From Calamus simplicifolius (Eukaryota; Streptophyta; Magnoliopsida; Arecales; Arecaceae): a stretch of 64,000 nt of DNA. Below the pieces are notes generated by a model. That model did no database searches. It was not told the origin of the DNA and was given only the letters and a program-made list of their open reading frames with translations. Of the stretch, positions 35,045 through 46,489 are shown piece after piece. Position 1 is the first letter of the stretch, and each line of letters begins with the position of its first letter. A program made the translations under genes and the position numbers. The DNA lies in NCBI GenBank assembly GCA_900491605.1, contig UESW01003882.1:384681-448680 (forward strand), given 5' to 3'.

Positions 35045-36665
35045 CCCCTCGAGACCCCCCGTTGGTCTCGAGGCCCGATCACAGCATCCTACCCTGAGAC
35101 CCCCCGTCGGTCTCGGGGTGCATCAACATCATCCTACCCCGAGACCCCCTGTCGGTCTCGGGGTGCATTCACATCATCCTACCCCGAGACCCCCCGTCGG
35201 TCTCGGGGTGCATCAACACCATCCTACCCCGAGACCACCCGTCGGTCTCGGGGTGCATTCACATCATCCTACCCCGAGACCCCTTGTCGGTCTCGGGGTC
35301 CATTCACATCATCATACCTCAAGACCCCTGTCGGTCTCGGGGTCCATTCACATCATCCTATCCCAAGACCCCCCGTCGGTCTCGGGGTGCATCAACAGCA
35401 CCCTACCCCGAGACCCTCGTCGGTCTCGGGGTGCATGGACATCATCCTACCCCGAGACCCCCCGTCGGTCTCGGGGTCCATTCACAGCATCCTACCCCGA
35501 GACCCCCTGTCGGTCTCGGGGTCCATTCACATCATCATACCCCGAGACCCCCTGTCGGTCTCGGGGTTCATTCACATCATCCTACCCCGAGACCCCTCGT
35601 CGGTCTCGGGGTGCATCAACAGCACCCTACCCGAGACCCCCCGTCGGTCTCGGGGTGCATGGACATTATCCTACCCCGAGACCCCCCGTCGGTCTCGAGG
35701 TCCATTCACATCATCATACTCCGAGACCCCTTGTCGGTCTTGGGGTCCATTCACATCATCCTACCCCGAGACCCCCCGTCGGTCTCGGGGTGCATCAACA
35801 GCACCCTACCCCGAGACCCCCCGTCGGTCTCGGAGTGCATGGACATCATCCTATCCCGAGACCCCCCATCGGTCTCGAGGTCCATTCATAGCATCCTACC
35901 CCGAGACCCCCTGTCGGTCTCGGGGTGCATTCACATCATCATACCCCGAGACCCCCTGTCGGTCTCGGGGTCCATTCACATCATCCTACCCGAGACTCCC
36001 CGTCGGTCTCGGGTGCATCAACAGCACCCTACCCCGAGACCCACCGTCGGTCTCGGGATGCATGGACATCATCCTACCCGAGACCCCCCGTCAGTCTCGG
36101 GGTCCATTCACAGCATCCTACCCCGAGACCCCCCATCGGTCTCGGGGTGCGTGGACATCATCCTACCCCGAGACCCCCCGTCGATCTCGGGGTCCATTCA
36201 CAGCATCCTATCCGAGACCCCTGTCGGTCTCGGGGTCCATTCACATCATCATACCCCGAGACCCCTTGTCAGTCTCGGGGTCCATTCACATCATCCTATC
36301 CCGAGACCCCCCGTCGGTCTCGGGGTGCATCAACAGCACCCTACCCTGAGACCCTCCGTCGGTCTCGGGGTGCATGGACATCATCCTACCCCGAGACCCT
36401 CCGTCGGTCTCGGGGTCCATTCACAGCATCCTACCCCGAGACCCCCTATCGGTCTCGGGGTCCATTCACATCATCATTCCCCGAGACCTCCTGTCGTCTC
36501 GGGGTCCATTCACATCATCCTACCCCGAGACTCCCCGTTGGTCTCGGGGTGCATCAACAGCACCCTACCCTGAGACCCACCGTCGGTCTCGGGGTGCATG
36601 GACATCATCCTACCCCGAGACCCTCCGTCGGTCTCGGGGTTCATTCACAGCATCCTACCCCAAGA
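35045..36665. repeat. 45-bp hairpin minisatellite, 3' LTR copy
   Basis: Same units and five-unit cycle as at 30,620-32,010, with about five more units. Single-base losses in some stems (near 35,990, 36,010 and 36,500) show drift. Confidence 0.92.
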
Positions 36666-36679
36666 CTCCAAGGCCGACA

Positions 36680-37280
36680 GCCCCAACGGCCGACGGCTTC
36701 CAGCCGGCCCAGGCCTGTCCCAGCCAGGCGGCCGATGCCTTCCAGCCGGCCCCGGCCTGTCCCAACCAGGTGGCCCCGGCACCTGCCTAGCCGGCCCTTG
36801 CCTGTCCCAACCAGGCGGCCCCGGCACCTCCTAGCCAACCGATGGCTTCCAGCCGGCCCCGGCCTGTCCCAGCCAGGCGGCCCCGGCACCTTCCAGCCGG
36901 CCCCGGCCTATCCTAGCCAGGCGGCCCCGGCACCTGCCTAGCCGGCCCCTGCCTGTCCCAGCCAGGCGACCCCGGCACCTGCAAGCCAGCCCCGGCCTGT
37001 CCCAGCCAGGCGGCCCCGGCAACTTCCTAACCAGCCCCGGTCTGTCCCAGCCAGGCGGCCCCGGCACCTTCCTAGCCGACCCCGGCCTGTCCCAGTCAGG
37101 TGGCCCCGGCACCTGCCAGCCAGCCCCGGCCTGTCCCAGCCAGGCGGCCCCAGCACCTTCCAGCCGGCCTCGGCCTGTCCTAGCCAGGCGGCCCCGGCAC
37201 CTTCTCGGTCGGCCCCGATACCTGCTAGCCGGCCTCGGCCTGTCCCAGCCAGGCGGCCCCGGCACCTCCCAGCCGGGGAG
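36680..37280. repeat. Second 45-bp GC-rich minisatellite, 3' LTR copy
   Basis: About 13 units, equivalent to 32,030-32,620. Confidence 0.85.
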
Positions 37281-38001
37281 GACAGCCGCTGCTTTCCCTT
37301 CTTCGGTGGAACAGGATCCACCAACCAGTTGCAGCCACCGACCTTGATGGGACTTGACATATCAAAAAATAAGGCAAGTTTTGCCATTGCTGCCATCACC
37401 TTAAATGCTCTGACAAAGTGGTTGAACCCCATGCCTCACAGACGTCAGCTCTGAGACTTCACCCATCAAGGTCATCATTACAAGGTTCCAAACCACTCAA
37501 GCCAGACAAACTCTTAAGCGCCTATAAGATGGGTAAGAGGGACTCCCGACCGGGTAACATGCTCATGACACCCCTTAGGGCTCACAACGAGAGATCTCTC
37601 TCTCTCGGAGCCATCTCTCTCTTTCTTTTTCGAGCTTCCTCAAGCTCACGGCTGATGCCCAGACCACTGACTTGAGCGTCGGAGGGTCCCCGCCAGAATC
37701 TTCGGCCCCCGGGACTTGCTTGCAGGCGCGAAGAGCTCACTGGAGGAGGCGACCGCACGCTCGAGGCCGGTGATTTGGTGTCATCAAACACCTTTTTAAA
37801 ATTACCACTCTTCCATCAAGGGATAACTTTAGTTATTCCTGGGTTCCCTAGGGAAAAAGTTCAGGGGATAACCCATGGTTAATGGGTTATCCCCTCTGAT
37901 TAAACTTTTTCAGCACTATACCCTGTAGCTATAGCATTTGGGAATAAGGAAGGATATTCAGGGGATATCCCCTCTTATCCATCATATCAAACAGTGCCTT
38001 A

Positions 38002-40300
38002 GATGTTCCATCGTGGTTGCTGCCCGCATGAAGCCTAATATTGGAGTCAATGCAGTTGCTAAGTTCATTCAAGACTTGTTCTTGTTTGTTTCTAGAAGAT
38101 GGGGAGGGAATTTATTAGTTTCATGTGTCCAATATCTAAGTCCACACGACGAATGTTTGGTAGCCCAAAGAGAATCGGATCATCATAATTATCTTAAATT
38201 ACTAATGATTTTTACATTAACATAATATAATCCTCAATGAACTAAAATAACTATATTTAATATGGTATATGCCAGCGATTAAAAATTCCTAATGATTTAA
38301 TATCACTACGTTTAATGTACTATTTAGGAATAGTAAATCATTAATTATGAAATATCAAAATTATTACCGATTACTTAATCTCTTTTTACCTTAAAAAATA
38401 ACTATTCCTAATCTAGTTTACAGGTTTCATAGTAATTATCATTATTTCATATTGTTTATTATTATAATGTTTAAATTAAATTATAATATTATATTATAAA
38501 ATAACATTATACTATTATATTATAATTATATTATATAATACCGATATTATATTAGTATAATATATTATTATAATACTAAATTATATTATTAATATGAAAA
38601 TAATATCAAATAGTTTTATATGGATGAGAGCCATTTTGGTTTCTAAATCTCAAGTAGAGATCATTGTCTAGGGATGTTCTTAAATACCTGACCTCACAAA
38701 TAGGTATGGGATACTTGATTTAGCGATTATTTTAAAAATGAGATGATTTGAAATATATAGAATTATCAAAGTGCAACTAAATGCAGTGAACGTATCTTCT
38801 CTATCTGAATGACCAATGATTCTAAATGGATCGCCTTACACCAAATGCCTCCTTAAGAGTGTGGTAATTTGAGGAGCTGAATATTATAGTTCATGATTAT
38901 TGTTAGCATTATAATGCAGACGTTATCTTTTATGGAATAATATCTAACGTTTTAATAGTTTAATATGAGAATGTTGAGACTTATTTCGGTGTGGTTATGT
39001 CGGATTAGATCAATCCATCCGATTGATGAATCAAGCCTATGATTGGACCTATTTGTTAATTGGACCAATTCTTTAGTTGGACTTATAATTGTTCTAATCA
39101 AAATCAAGTCAATGAATGAATAGATTGATTTGTTTATTGTTCTAGTGAACTAGTGTGAACTTATAAAACCAGACCAATTTTTTATGTCCTTCAAAACTAC
39201 TTTTAAGTGAATATAATTTAAATATAAATGTTATTTTTTAAAGATTTTTTTATCTTTTTAAAATTTTTTACATCCTTTTAAGTGGGTTTGGTATGTAATT
39301 AATTAATTTTTAAAGGAATAATTTTTCTCTTCCTTCCTGTACCTTCGAAATTGTTAACCTAAGGAGTAGGTTAATAGAATGAAAGGCAAAATAATATTAT
39401 AATATTATAATGCATATGTTATATGTATTATAAATATATATATATATATATATATATAATATTTTTATTCTTTTCATGAATCTTATTTCAAATGTAGTTA
39501 ACAGTCACATATGCTATTAAGAAAACTTTTATGCCTTTAAAATTTACGCTAGGGAATGTTACTTATGTAAATTTTCACTCTCATTTTTTAAATCCATACC
39601 AATGCACCCTTAGACCTAAGTCCCTCTTTCTCTCTTTTTTAACTCTTTTAACTCTCTCTCTCTAACCAATTTCAAGGATTTGAAATATTATTATTTTTAT
39701 AGAAAATTAAGACTAATTTTAAGTATTAAAAAGGATATTATATTCTATTGTAATTTAAATAACTTAAATTTAAAAATTATCAAATTAGTTGAATTTTATA
39801 AAAAAATATCTTTATTTATTATTATAAATTATTTTTAATTTAATTATATTTTAAATATTCATTCAGTTCAACTATTAATCCATTGATGGGATAATTGAAC
39901 CATTGATTCAATCCTTCCACCGAATCAATGTATCTGACCCAGTTCTAATAATTATGGGTAGCAAGGAGAACAATATAGAGGAGACCAGAAGGGAGTAACT
40001 GGTAAGGAAGCCGGAGTGGACATAGGAGAGAGCTAAGGATTCCAAAGATATCAAATGAGTTGAGGATTAGAGCTTTCACATTAGTAAATTAATGGTGAAT
40101 TCGAATTAAAGTGGAGGAAATGATCCATCTTTAGGTCCTTGGTTTCATCGACAATAGCTTAGAAGGTCTTGCTTACAAAGGAAGCTCACTGTTATACTTA
40201 GGTTGACAACTTTTTATCTCTTTGGAGGTGTAGTCAGGTAACGTGATCATTTTTTTATGCGTCCACCCTTAGGGCGAATTCAAGTGAAATCAAATTGGAA
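38002..40300. other. Unassigned AT-rich intergenic DNA
   Basis: No gene recognised. It includes a very AT-rich patch (38,440-38,600) and a TA run (39,434-39,458). Confidence 0.45.
39434..39458. repeat. (TA)n microsatellite
   Basis: About 12 TA units. Confidence 0.9.
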
Positions 40301-40314
40301 AAGTCTTTGTACAC

Positions 40315-40430
40315 CGTCCCCGGTGCAGCAAGGCCTACGTGGGCTGCACCATCTCTTCTGATTGGTCCATGTGGAGCCTACGTGGATGACGGTGCTGGGC
40401 GGTATGGCCCTGCTACGATGTAACGTTCTG
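40315..40430. other. GC-rich stretch with inverted repeat
   Basis: GGTGCAGC and GCTGCACC form a perfect 8-bp inverted pair around GCCTACGTGG; CCTACGTGG recurs about 40 bp later. It could be a small MITE tip or the left flank of the MULE. Not resolved. Confidence 0.35.
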
Positions 40431-40619
40431 AACGTGACAGGCATTTAAAGTAGTTCGCCTTTTTTTTAAATTAGCGTGCGGATGAAAATGCCCTTTCCCT
40501 CCATCCTAGCGCCATTTTACGTTGGATTTCATCTGTGCAAGAAGAACTCTTTCTTCCCTCTCGCTCTGGATTTCGGAAGCATCAGCGGAATCAGTTGAGC
40601 ACGAACCGTCGCCCTCGCT

Positions 40620-40725
40620 ATGAGACTCCAGTCGAAAGAAAATATTTCAGCTTCGAGGCTGGAATACCTGGCTACTGGAGTCTTTATACAAAAACTTCTG
40701 GAGGAAATGTCGTCCGCAGCACAAA
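40620..40725 (+). other. Candidate first exon of the MULE transposase
   Basis: An open stretch from an ATG at 40,620, with a second in-frame ATG near 40,707, ends at a possible donor AAA|GTAAAA. Its phase matches the acceptor TTTTCACAG at 44,066, and joining would continue the transposase frame without a stop. The intron would be 3,341 bp and would contain arrays A and B and the antisense gene. This is inference from splice signals and phase only. Confidence 0.35.
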
Positions 40726-41039
40726 GTAAAAAGTTCTTCTTCCCACTTCTTTGTAAAGCTCCTTTATTACACCAACTGTTTTTTCTGGTTAGAGTTAGTT
40801 AATGCGTCACCAAACCGTTTAATGCGCGGGTAACTTCCTTAGAACAAAACAGTTATGACATTCTGGGAGTCATAACTGTTTAGAGTTTACTGTTTTGTAA
40901 GCACGAATGTCATAACTATTTTAACTAGGATGTTATACCTCATGAACTGGGGTGTCGTCAGAGTGGTTCGGCCTATATTCCCCGTTATTTCCTGTCCATA
41001 TAGCTCTACTGTCGTCGTTAAAGCTACGACACCCCTGAT

Positions 41040-41830
41040 GTGTCATTAATAGCCTGAGTCGGTGCTGTCGTCGTTTGCGACACCCCAGTTGAAACTTTAC
41101 GACACCCTAGCTCTCATCTGACGACACCCGTGGTTATAACTAACCACGGCGAGAAGGCCCACGACACCCCATATGGAGAACAATCCCCGCGACACCCCGC
41201 TTTAACAGTCACGTCATCGGTGTCGTCGCCTTAAAGCTAGGGTGTCGTCAGATGAGAACTGGGGTGTCGTTAATAGCCTGAGTCGATGTTGTCGTCGTTC
41301 GCGACACTCCATTTGAAACTTCATGACACCCTAGCTCTCATCTGACGACACCCGTGGTTATAACTGAGCATGGCGAGAAGGCCCACGACACCCCGTATGG
41401 AGAACAATCCCCACGACACCCCGCTTTAACAGTCACGTCATCGGTGTCGTCGCCTTAAAGCTAGGGTGTCGTCAGATGAGAACTGGGGTGTCGTTAATAG
41501 CCTGAGTCGGTGCTGTCGTCGTTCGCGATACCCCAGTTGAAACTTCACGACACGCTAGCTCTCATCTGACGACACCCGTGGTTATAACTGACCACGGCGA
41601 GAAGGCCCGCGACATCCCGTATGGAGAACAATCCCCGCGACACCCCGCTTTAACAGTCACGTCATCGGTGTCATTGCCTTAAAGCTAGGGTATCGTCAGA
41701 TGAGAACTGGGGTGTCGTTAATAGCCTGAGTCGGTGCTGTCGTTGTTCCGACACCCTAGTTGACACCCTAGCTCTCATCTGACGACACCCGTGGTTATAA
41801 CTGACCACGGTGAGAAGGCCCGCGATACCC
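41040..41830. repeat. Array A: 224-bp tandem repeats
   Basis: TAATAGCCTGAGTCGGTG or a variant recurs at 41,047, 41,271, 41,495 and 41,719, giving about 3.5 units. Each unit contains CTCATCTGACGACACC and, about 120 bp on, its exact reverse complement GGTGTCGTCAGATGAG. Confidence 0.92.
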
Positions 41831-41907
41831 AAGTTACGAAAATTTATTTTTATTCATCACAAAAATAAAGAGAAGATGGAAAGAAAAGAAAAAAAGTACA
41901 TGAGCCC

Positions 41908-42192
41908 TCACTGGGGCTTGTCATCTGCTTCGGTCGTTGCCGAGCTCCCCCCACGCTGCGAGGCTAATTCGGCGATCTGGCGCTGGAGGGACTCTACTTG
42001 CCCCTCCAGCCGGCTATTAGCCCGACGCAGGACCTCGATCTGTCTCGTTGAAATGGCCATGTATTGCTCGGCAGCCATGTGGAGTCGCTCGCTGTTTGCG
42101 AGCGACTCTGCAAAGACCTCCAAATCGATGCTTACTGTTCTGTGGCGGCTCCCAGGGGGGCCAGTCGATTGCCCCTTGCCTCTATAAGCCAT
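41908..42192 (-). CDS. Small coiled-coil protein between arrays A and B
   Basis: A minus-strand frame of 94 codons from the ATG at 42,192 (an in-frame ATG at 42,294 also exists). It begins MAYRGKGQSTG. About residues 25-80 form a likely coiled coil (VFAESLANSERLHMAAEQYM, then RQIEVLRRANSRLEGQVESL and QRQIAELA). It ends EADDKPQ. A run containing AATAAAAATAAA lies just downstream (about 41,845-41,858) as a possible polyadenylation signal, and a TTAAATAT stretch lies upstream near 42,262. The frame is intact although the element's larger genes are broken. I do not recognise the family. A partner of the transposase is possible but unproven. Confidence 0.55.
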   Translation of the reverse strand: MAYRGKGQSTGPPGSRHRTVSIDLEVFAESLANSERLHMAAEQYMAISTRQIEVLRRANSRLEGQVESLQRQIAELASQRGGSSATTEADDKPQ

Positions 42193-42419
42193 ATCAGTAT
42201 ACAAAATTTTTGGAAGATTAGCTGAAAAGGTGATGAACGATGGCATTCCCCTATCCATATTTAAGGTACTCCTGGCAGGTGTTTCGATTTCCACGTGCCA
42301 CCATCTCAGTGGGCGGTTCGAAAGAATCGAAGCGTCGCGCTCCCCCCCTCCTCGACGAGTTTCGGGGGATGGAGAACAGAAGAGAGTTTCGGGAAGCCAA
42401 ATACCCGGTTACCGTAGTA

Positions 42420-43940
42420 AGTTTTACGACGTCCCAAGAGGAAACCTCACGACACCCAAGGATGATTTGAATTTTGGCCGAAAATCCTTCGCGACACCCC
42501 ACTTGAAACCTCACGACACCGTAGCTTTAATGCCACAACACCCGTGCTTAGAACTGACCGTGCAAAGAATCCCTGCGACACCCTAGGAGAATTGGATTTC
42601 GACCGAAACTCCTTCGAGACACCCCAGTTGAAAGCTCACAACACCCTAGCTTTAAGGCGACGACACCCGTGCTTAAAACTGATCACGGAGAGAACCCCCG
42701 CGACACCCCTTGTCGAATTCGGCCGAAACTCCTTCGCGACACCCCAGTTCAAATCTCATGATACCCTAGCACCAATGCCACGACACCCGTGCTTAGAACT
42801 GACCGCGCAAAGAATCCCCGCGACACCCCAGGAGAATTGGATTTCGGCCGAAACTCCTTCGAGACACCCCAGTTGAAAGCTCACGACACCCTAGCTTTAA
42901 GGCGATGACACCCGTGCTTAGAACTGATCCCGAAGAGAACCCCCACGACACCCCTTGTCGAATTCGGCCGAAACTCCTTCGCGACACCCCAGTTGAAAGC
43001 TCACGACACCCTAGCACCAATGCCACGACACCCGTGCTTAGAACTGACTGCGCAGAGAATCCCCACGACACCGCAGGAGAATTGGATTTCGGTAGAAATT
43101 CCTTCATGACACCCCAGTTGAAAGCTCATGACACCCTAGCTTTAAGGCGACGACACCCATGCTTAGAATTGATCCCGGATAGAACCCCCGCGACAGCCCT
43201 CGTCGAATTTGGCCGAAACTCCTTCGCGACATCCCAGTTGAAATCTCACGACACCCTAGCACCAATGCCACGACACCTGTGCTTATAACTGACCGCGCAG
43301 AGAATCCCCGCGACACCCCAGGACAATTGGATTTCGGCCGAAACTCCTTCGAGACACCCCAGTTGAAAGCTCACGATACCCTAGCTTTAAGGCGACGACA
43401 CCCATGCTTAGAACTGATCACGGAGAGAACCCTCGCGACACCCCTTATCGAATTTAGCCGAAACTCCTTCGCGACACCCCAGTTGAAAGCTCACGACACC
43501 CTAGCTTTAAGGCGACAACACCTGTGCTTAGAATTGATCCCGGAGAGAACCCCCGCGATAGCCCTTGTCGAATTCGGCCAAAACTCCTTCGCGACACTCC
43601 AGTTAAAATCTCACGACACCCTAGCACCAATGCCACGACACCTGTGCTTATAACTGACCATGCAGAGAATCCCCGCGACACCCCAGGAGAATTGGATTTC
43701 GGCCGAAACTCCTTCAAGACACCCTAGTTGAAAGCTCACGACACCCTAGCTTTAAGGCGACGACACCCGTGCTTAGAACTGATCACGGAGAGAACCCCCG
43801 CAATACCCCTTGTCGAATTCGGCCGAAACTCCTTCGCGACACTCCAGTTGAAATCTCACGACACCCTAGCACCAATGCTACGACACACGTGCATTAACAG
43901 TGAACCCACGGGTGTCGTCGCCTTAAAGCTAGGGTGTTGT
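42420..43940 (+). repeat. Array B: ~122-bp repeats in 245-bp pairs
   Basis: About 12 units. ATTGGATTTCGGCCGAAACT or a variant recurs at 42,591, 42,836, 43,081, 43,326 and 43,691, so two alternating ~122-bp subunits form a 245-bp higher-order unit, with one half-step of 365. Each subunit contains GCGACACCCCAGTTGAAA and CACGACACCCTAGC. Open frames along it are repeat by-products. Confidence 0.92.
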
Positions 43941-44066
43941 CAGATGATAACTGGGTTGTCATATTGTTTTAACTTTCGTGTCCTAAATCCTAATCTTTGT
44001 CAGCATATATTGACAACTAAATCTATGGATATCATTGTTCATGACTGTGTGCCTATATTTTCACAG

Positions 44067-46467
44067 TTGATGCTGAAATTGTAGATCGGAAAGAAATCGA
44101 TAACACTCCCGGCCGTGCACCTTCACCCGTCGCTCCAAATGCAGTGGATGATACTGTAGTTCCTTAAACTAGAATGGAATTCAATTCAGCAGATGATGTA
44201 TACACGTTCTACAATGGATACGCGAGACAAGTTGGTTTTGGAATCACATGAGTGTGTAGCAGGGCCAACAACAAAAAACAACTTTGCTTCAAGCACCTGG
44301 CGTGTTGGAGACAAGGAAAATCTAGAAAAATAGAGAAGAGTATGAATCATAGGAATACTGGGAAAGTTGATTGTATGGCATCCATAAAAGCAAGACTGAA
44401 TGCTACAAGTGGTAAGTGGATATTGGATGAGGTTTCTCTAGAACATAACCATGGGATGTCCTTAACATCAACTGGTTATCTACGGTCGCATAGGAGGATC
44501 AGCACACCAGAGAAGGCAGAGATCAGCAATTTACATGCCATGAATGTTCCGACGACTCAGATATACTCTGCCATAGCAAGGAGAAAAGGGGGCAGAAGAC
44601 AATTGGATTTCACCGAGAAGGATGCTCGTAACTTCATTTGTCGCGAACGTCAGTCTAAGCTGAAAGAAGGAGATGCTCAGTCGATGGTAATTCATTTCGC
44701 CAAAATGCAACTCAGAAATCCCAATTTCTTCTATACCTTAGACCTCAATGATAATGGTCATCTGAGGTCTGTCTTCTGGATTCATCCAAGGTCAAGATTG
44801 GCATGCACATACTTCGGTGATGTTCTAAGCTTTGACTCAACGTACTTGACAAACAGATATCAAATGCCTTTTTGTCCATTCGTCGGGGTTAACCATCATG
44901 GACAGTCCACCTTGCTTGGATGCGCATTGTTGTTTGATGAGAGTACTGAGACATATATATGGGTTTTTCAGGCATGGCTGGATGCAAATGGTGGTCAAGC
45001 ACCTATTGCCATAATAATTGACCAAGACAAGGCAATCGAGCCTGCTGTCAAAGAAGTTTTTCCTAACACATGATATCGATTTTGTCTTTGGCATATATTG
45101 AAGAAGATACCTAAAAAAATTGGCCACATTTGCACGGCAAATCCCAAGTTTATGGTTGATTTCAATGAGGCGATATATGATTTATTGACCATACAGTCAT
45201 TCGAGGAAAGGTGGGCACATGTTATGGAAAAATATAAAGAATGCAAGTCTATAGATTGGTTCAATATCCTTTACGAATGTCGGGATAAATGGGTCCCAGT
45301 TTACCTAAAGGATACATTCTTCACAGGTTTGTATGTCATTGTCTTTGGCTCATGTTCGCGTTAAACGCTTTTTTTTATGTTGACAAAATTTTGAACAGGG
45401 ATGTCATCTTCACAAAGGAGCGAGGGCATTAATCACTTCTTCGATGGGTTTATAAATTCGAAGACAACACTAACGGAGTTCATAAGTAAGTACAAAGATG
45501 CCTTGGAAAAAAGATACGAGGCCGAAAATGAGGAAGATAATAGGACGTTGCAAACGATTGCTTTCCTAAAGACATCATCACCTTTTGAGGGACAAGCTGC
45601 AGGAAGGTATACAAGGCGCATTTTCAAAAAATTTCAGAATGAGATCCTTGAAATGACTGCATCAAATACAAAATTGATCAAGGAAGCTGGCAACTGTTGT
45701 GTATATTCCGTTAAGTCTATGAAAGGATTGAATTCGATGGAATCGGCAAGGAGATGATCAAAGATTATATCGTGTCATACGATAGAAATATTGACAAAGT
45801 CCAATGCCGGTGCCGATCCTTTCAGTTCAAGGGGTACCTGTGTAGGCATGCCTTGTTGGTTCTTCATCAAAGTGACGTATTTCGTTTACCAGATAAATAC
45901 TTCTAGAAGAGATGGTGCAAGGACATGAAATACCAATTCAACGAATTCAACTACAATACTGAAGGTTATGATAAAAGCACATGAAAATCACGGTATGCAG
46001 TGATAATTTTTTAATTGAAATGTCTTAATATTTGTTTTCATTAATATTATGTTAATGATTGTAGATATAGTTTGCTGAGTCATCGGATGATGAAGCTCGC
46101 AGAGATAGCCTCCATGTCTGAAGATGCATTTAATGTAGTGATGGATGGTCTAACACCTATATTCAAAATTGCCGTGGATGCCAACTGCACAGCTCAACCA
46201 CGTACAGAGCTTGTAATTCAAGATCATGAACAAATTAGAATGAAAGGTCGCCCGAGAGAGAACATATTAAAGAGTGGAGTCGAGAAGAAGTCAAAAAGAT
46301 AAAGAAAAAATCAGGTCAAGGAAAGAGCTGCTTCAAGCATCATGCAGACTTGTTTGCAGTCAATTAATACCGAAGAGGACCTGGAGAGAAGTGTATCACC
46401 TTCCGAAGCTTTGATGGACGAATTTGATGCTTATGTATTGAGTCAACTTACACAGGAGCATATATAA
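44067..46467 (+). pseudogene. MULE transposase, FAR1/FHY3-like, with in-frame stops
   Basis: Exons 44,067-45,326, 45,399-45,992 and 46,065-46,467 are joined by two 72-bp GT-AG introns. Order: FAR1-type DNA-binding region (FNSADDVYTFYNGYARQVGF, then EHNHGM), MULE catalytic core (VLSFDSTYLTN, first Asp; IAIIIDQDKAI, second Asp; SSQRSEGINHFFDGF, Glu), SWIM zinc finger (CRCRSFQFKGYLCRHAL), and a basic tail (KGRPRE). The core residues are present. Stops interrupt the frame at about 44,250, 45,071 and 45,981 (all TGA where CGA is likely ancestral), 44,166, 45,904 and 46,300, plus a frameshift near 45,717. The transposase would cut and paste the element. It belongs to the same superfamily as the FAR1/FHY3 light-signalling factors, but the SWIM end and neighbours argue for a mobile element gene. 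Confidence 0.85.
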
Positions 46468-46489
46468 AACACGGGTGTCGTAACTTTTG

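Larger units (their letters stand above)
30499..37786 (+). mobile_element. Complete non-autonomous LTR retrotransposon rich in minisatellites
   Basis: Both LTRs begin TGAT(T/G)TGGCTGATCC and end GGTGTCATCA. The element is flanked by a perfect 5-bp duplication AACAC (30,494-30,498 and 37,787-37,791). A primer-binding site follows the left LTR and a polypurine tract precedes the right LTR. The internal region is only 1.8 kb and encodes no protein domain that I can see: no RT, integrase or protease. Each LTR carries two 45-bp minisatellites; the inside carries a 171-bp and a 48-bp one. Long open frames across the arrays arise because 45, 171 and 48 are multiples of three. The shared tips, PBS and PPT suggest mobilisation by a Tat-type element. 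Confidence 0.92.
34923..37786 (+). repeat. 3' LTR of the non-autonomous element (2,864 bp)
   Basis: Same structure as the 5' LTR. The 45-bp hairpin array is at about 35,045-36,665 (about 36 units) and the second 45-bp array at about 36,680-37,280. A TATA box is near 37,523. Ends CATCA before AACAC. Confidence 0.9.
30421..37998. mobile_element. Tourist-like MITE split by an LTR element
   Basis: The left tip GGCACTGTTTGATA (30,421) and right tip TATCAAACAGTGCC (ending 37,998) are perfect 14-bp inverted repeats flanked by TTA on both sides (30,418-30,420 and 37,999-38,001). A TTA duplication and this kind of tip fit the PIF/Harbinger-derived Tourist MITEs. Without the inserted LTR element it is about 285 bp. 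An extra tip copy (TTA plus GGCACTGTTTGAT) sits immediately left, at 30,403-30,418. Confidence 0.85.

Noticed and set aside
34955..36941. Open frames of 464, 429 and 338 codons
   Set aside because: Same artefact in the second LTR copy.
42544..43727. Several ~100-codon frames in array B
   Set aside because: Repeat by-products on both strands; no domain.
44067..46467. Host FAR1/FHY3 light-signalling gene
   Set aside because: Linked tandem inverted arrays, ULP1 neighbour and many stops point to a MULE transposase.
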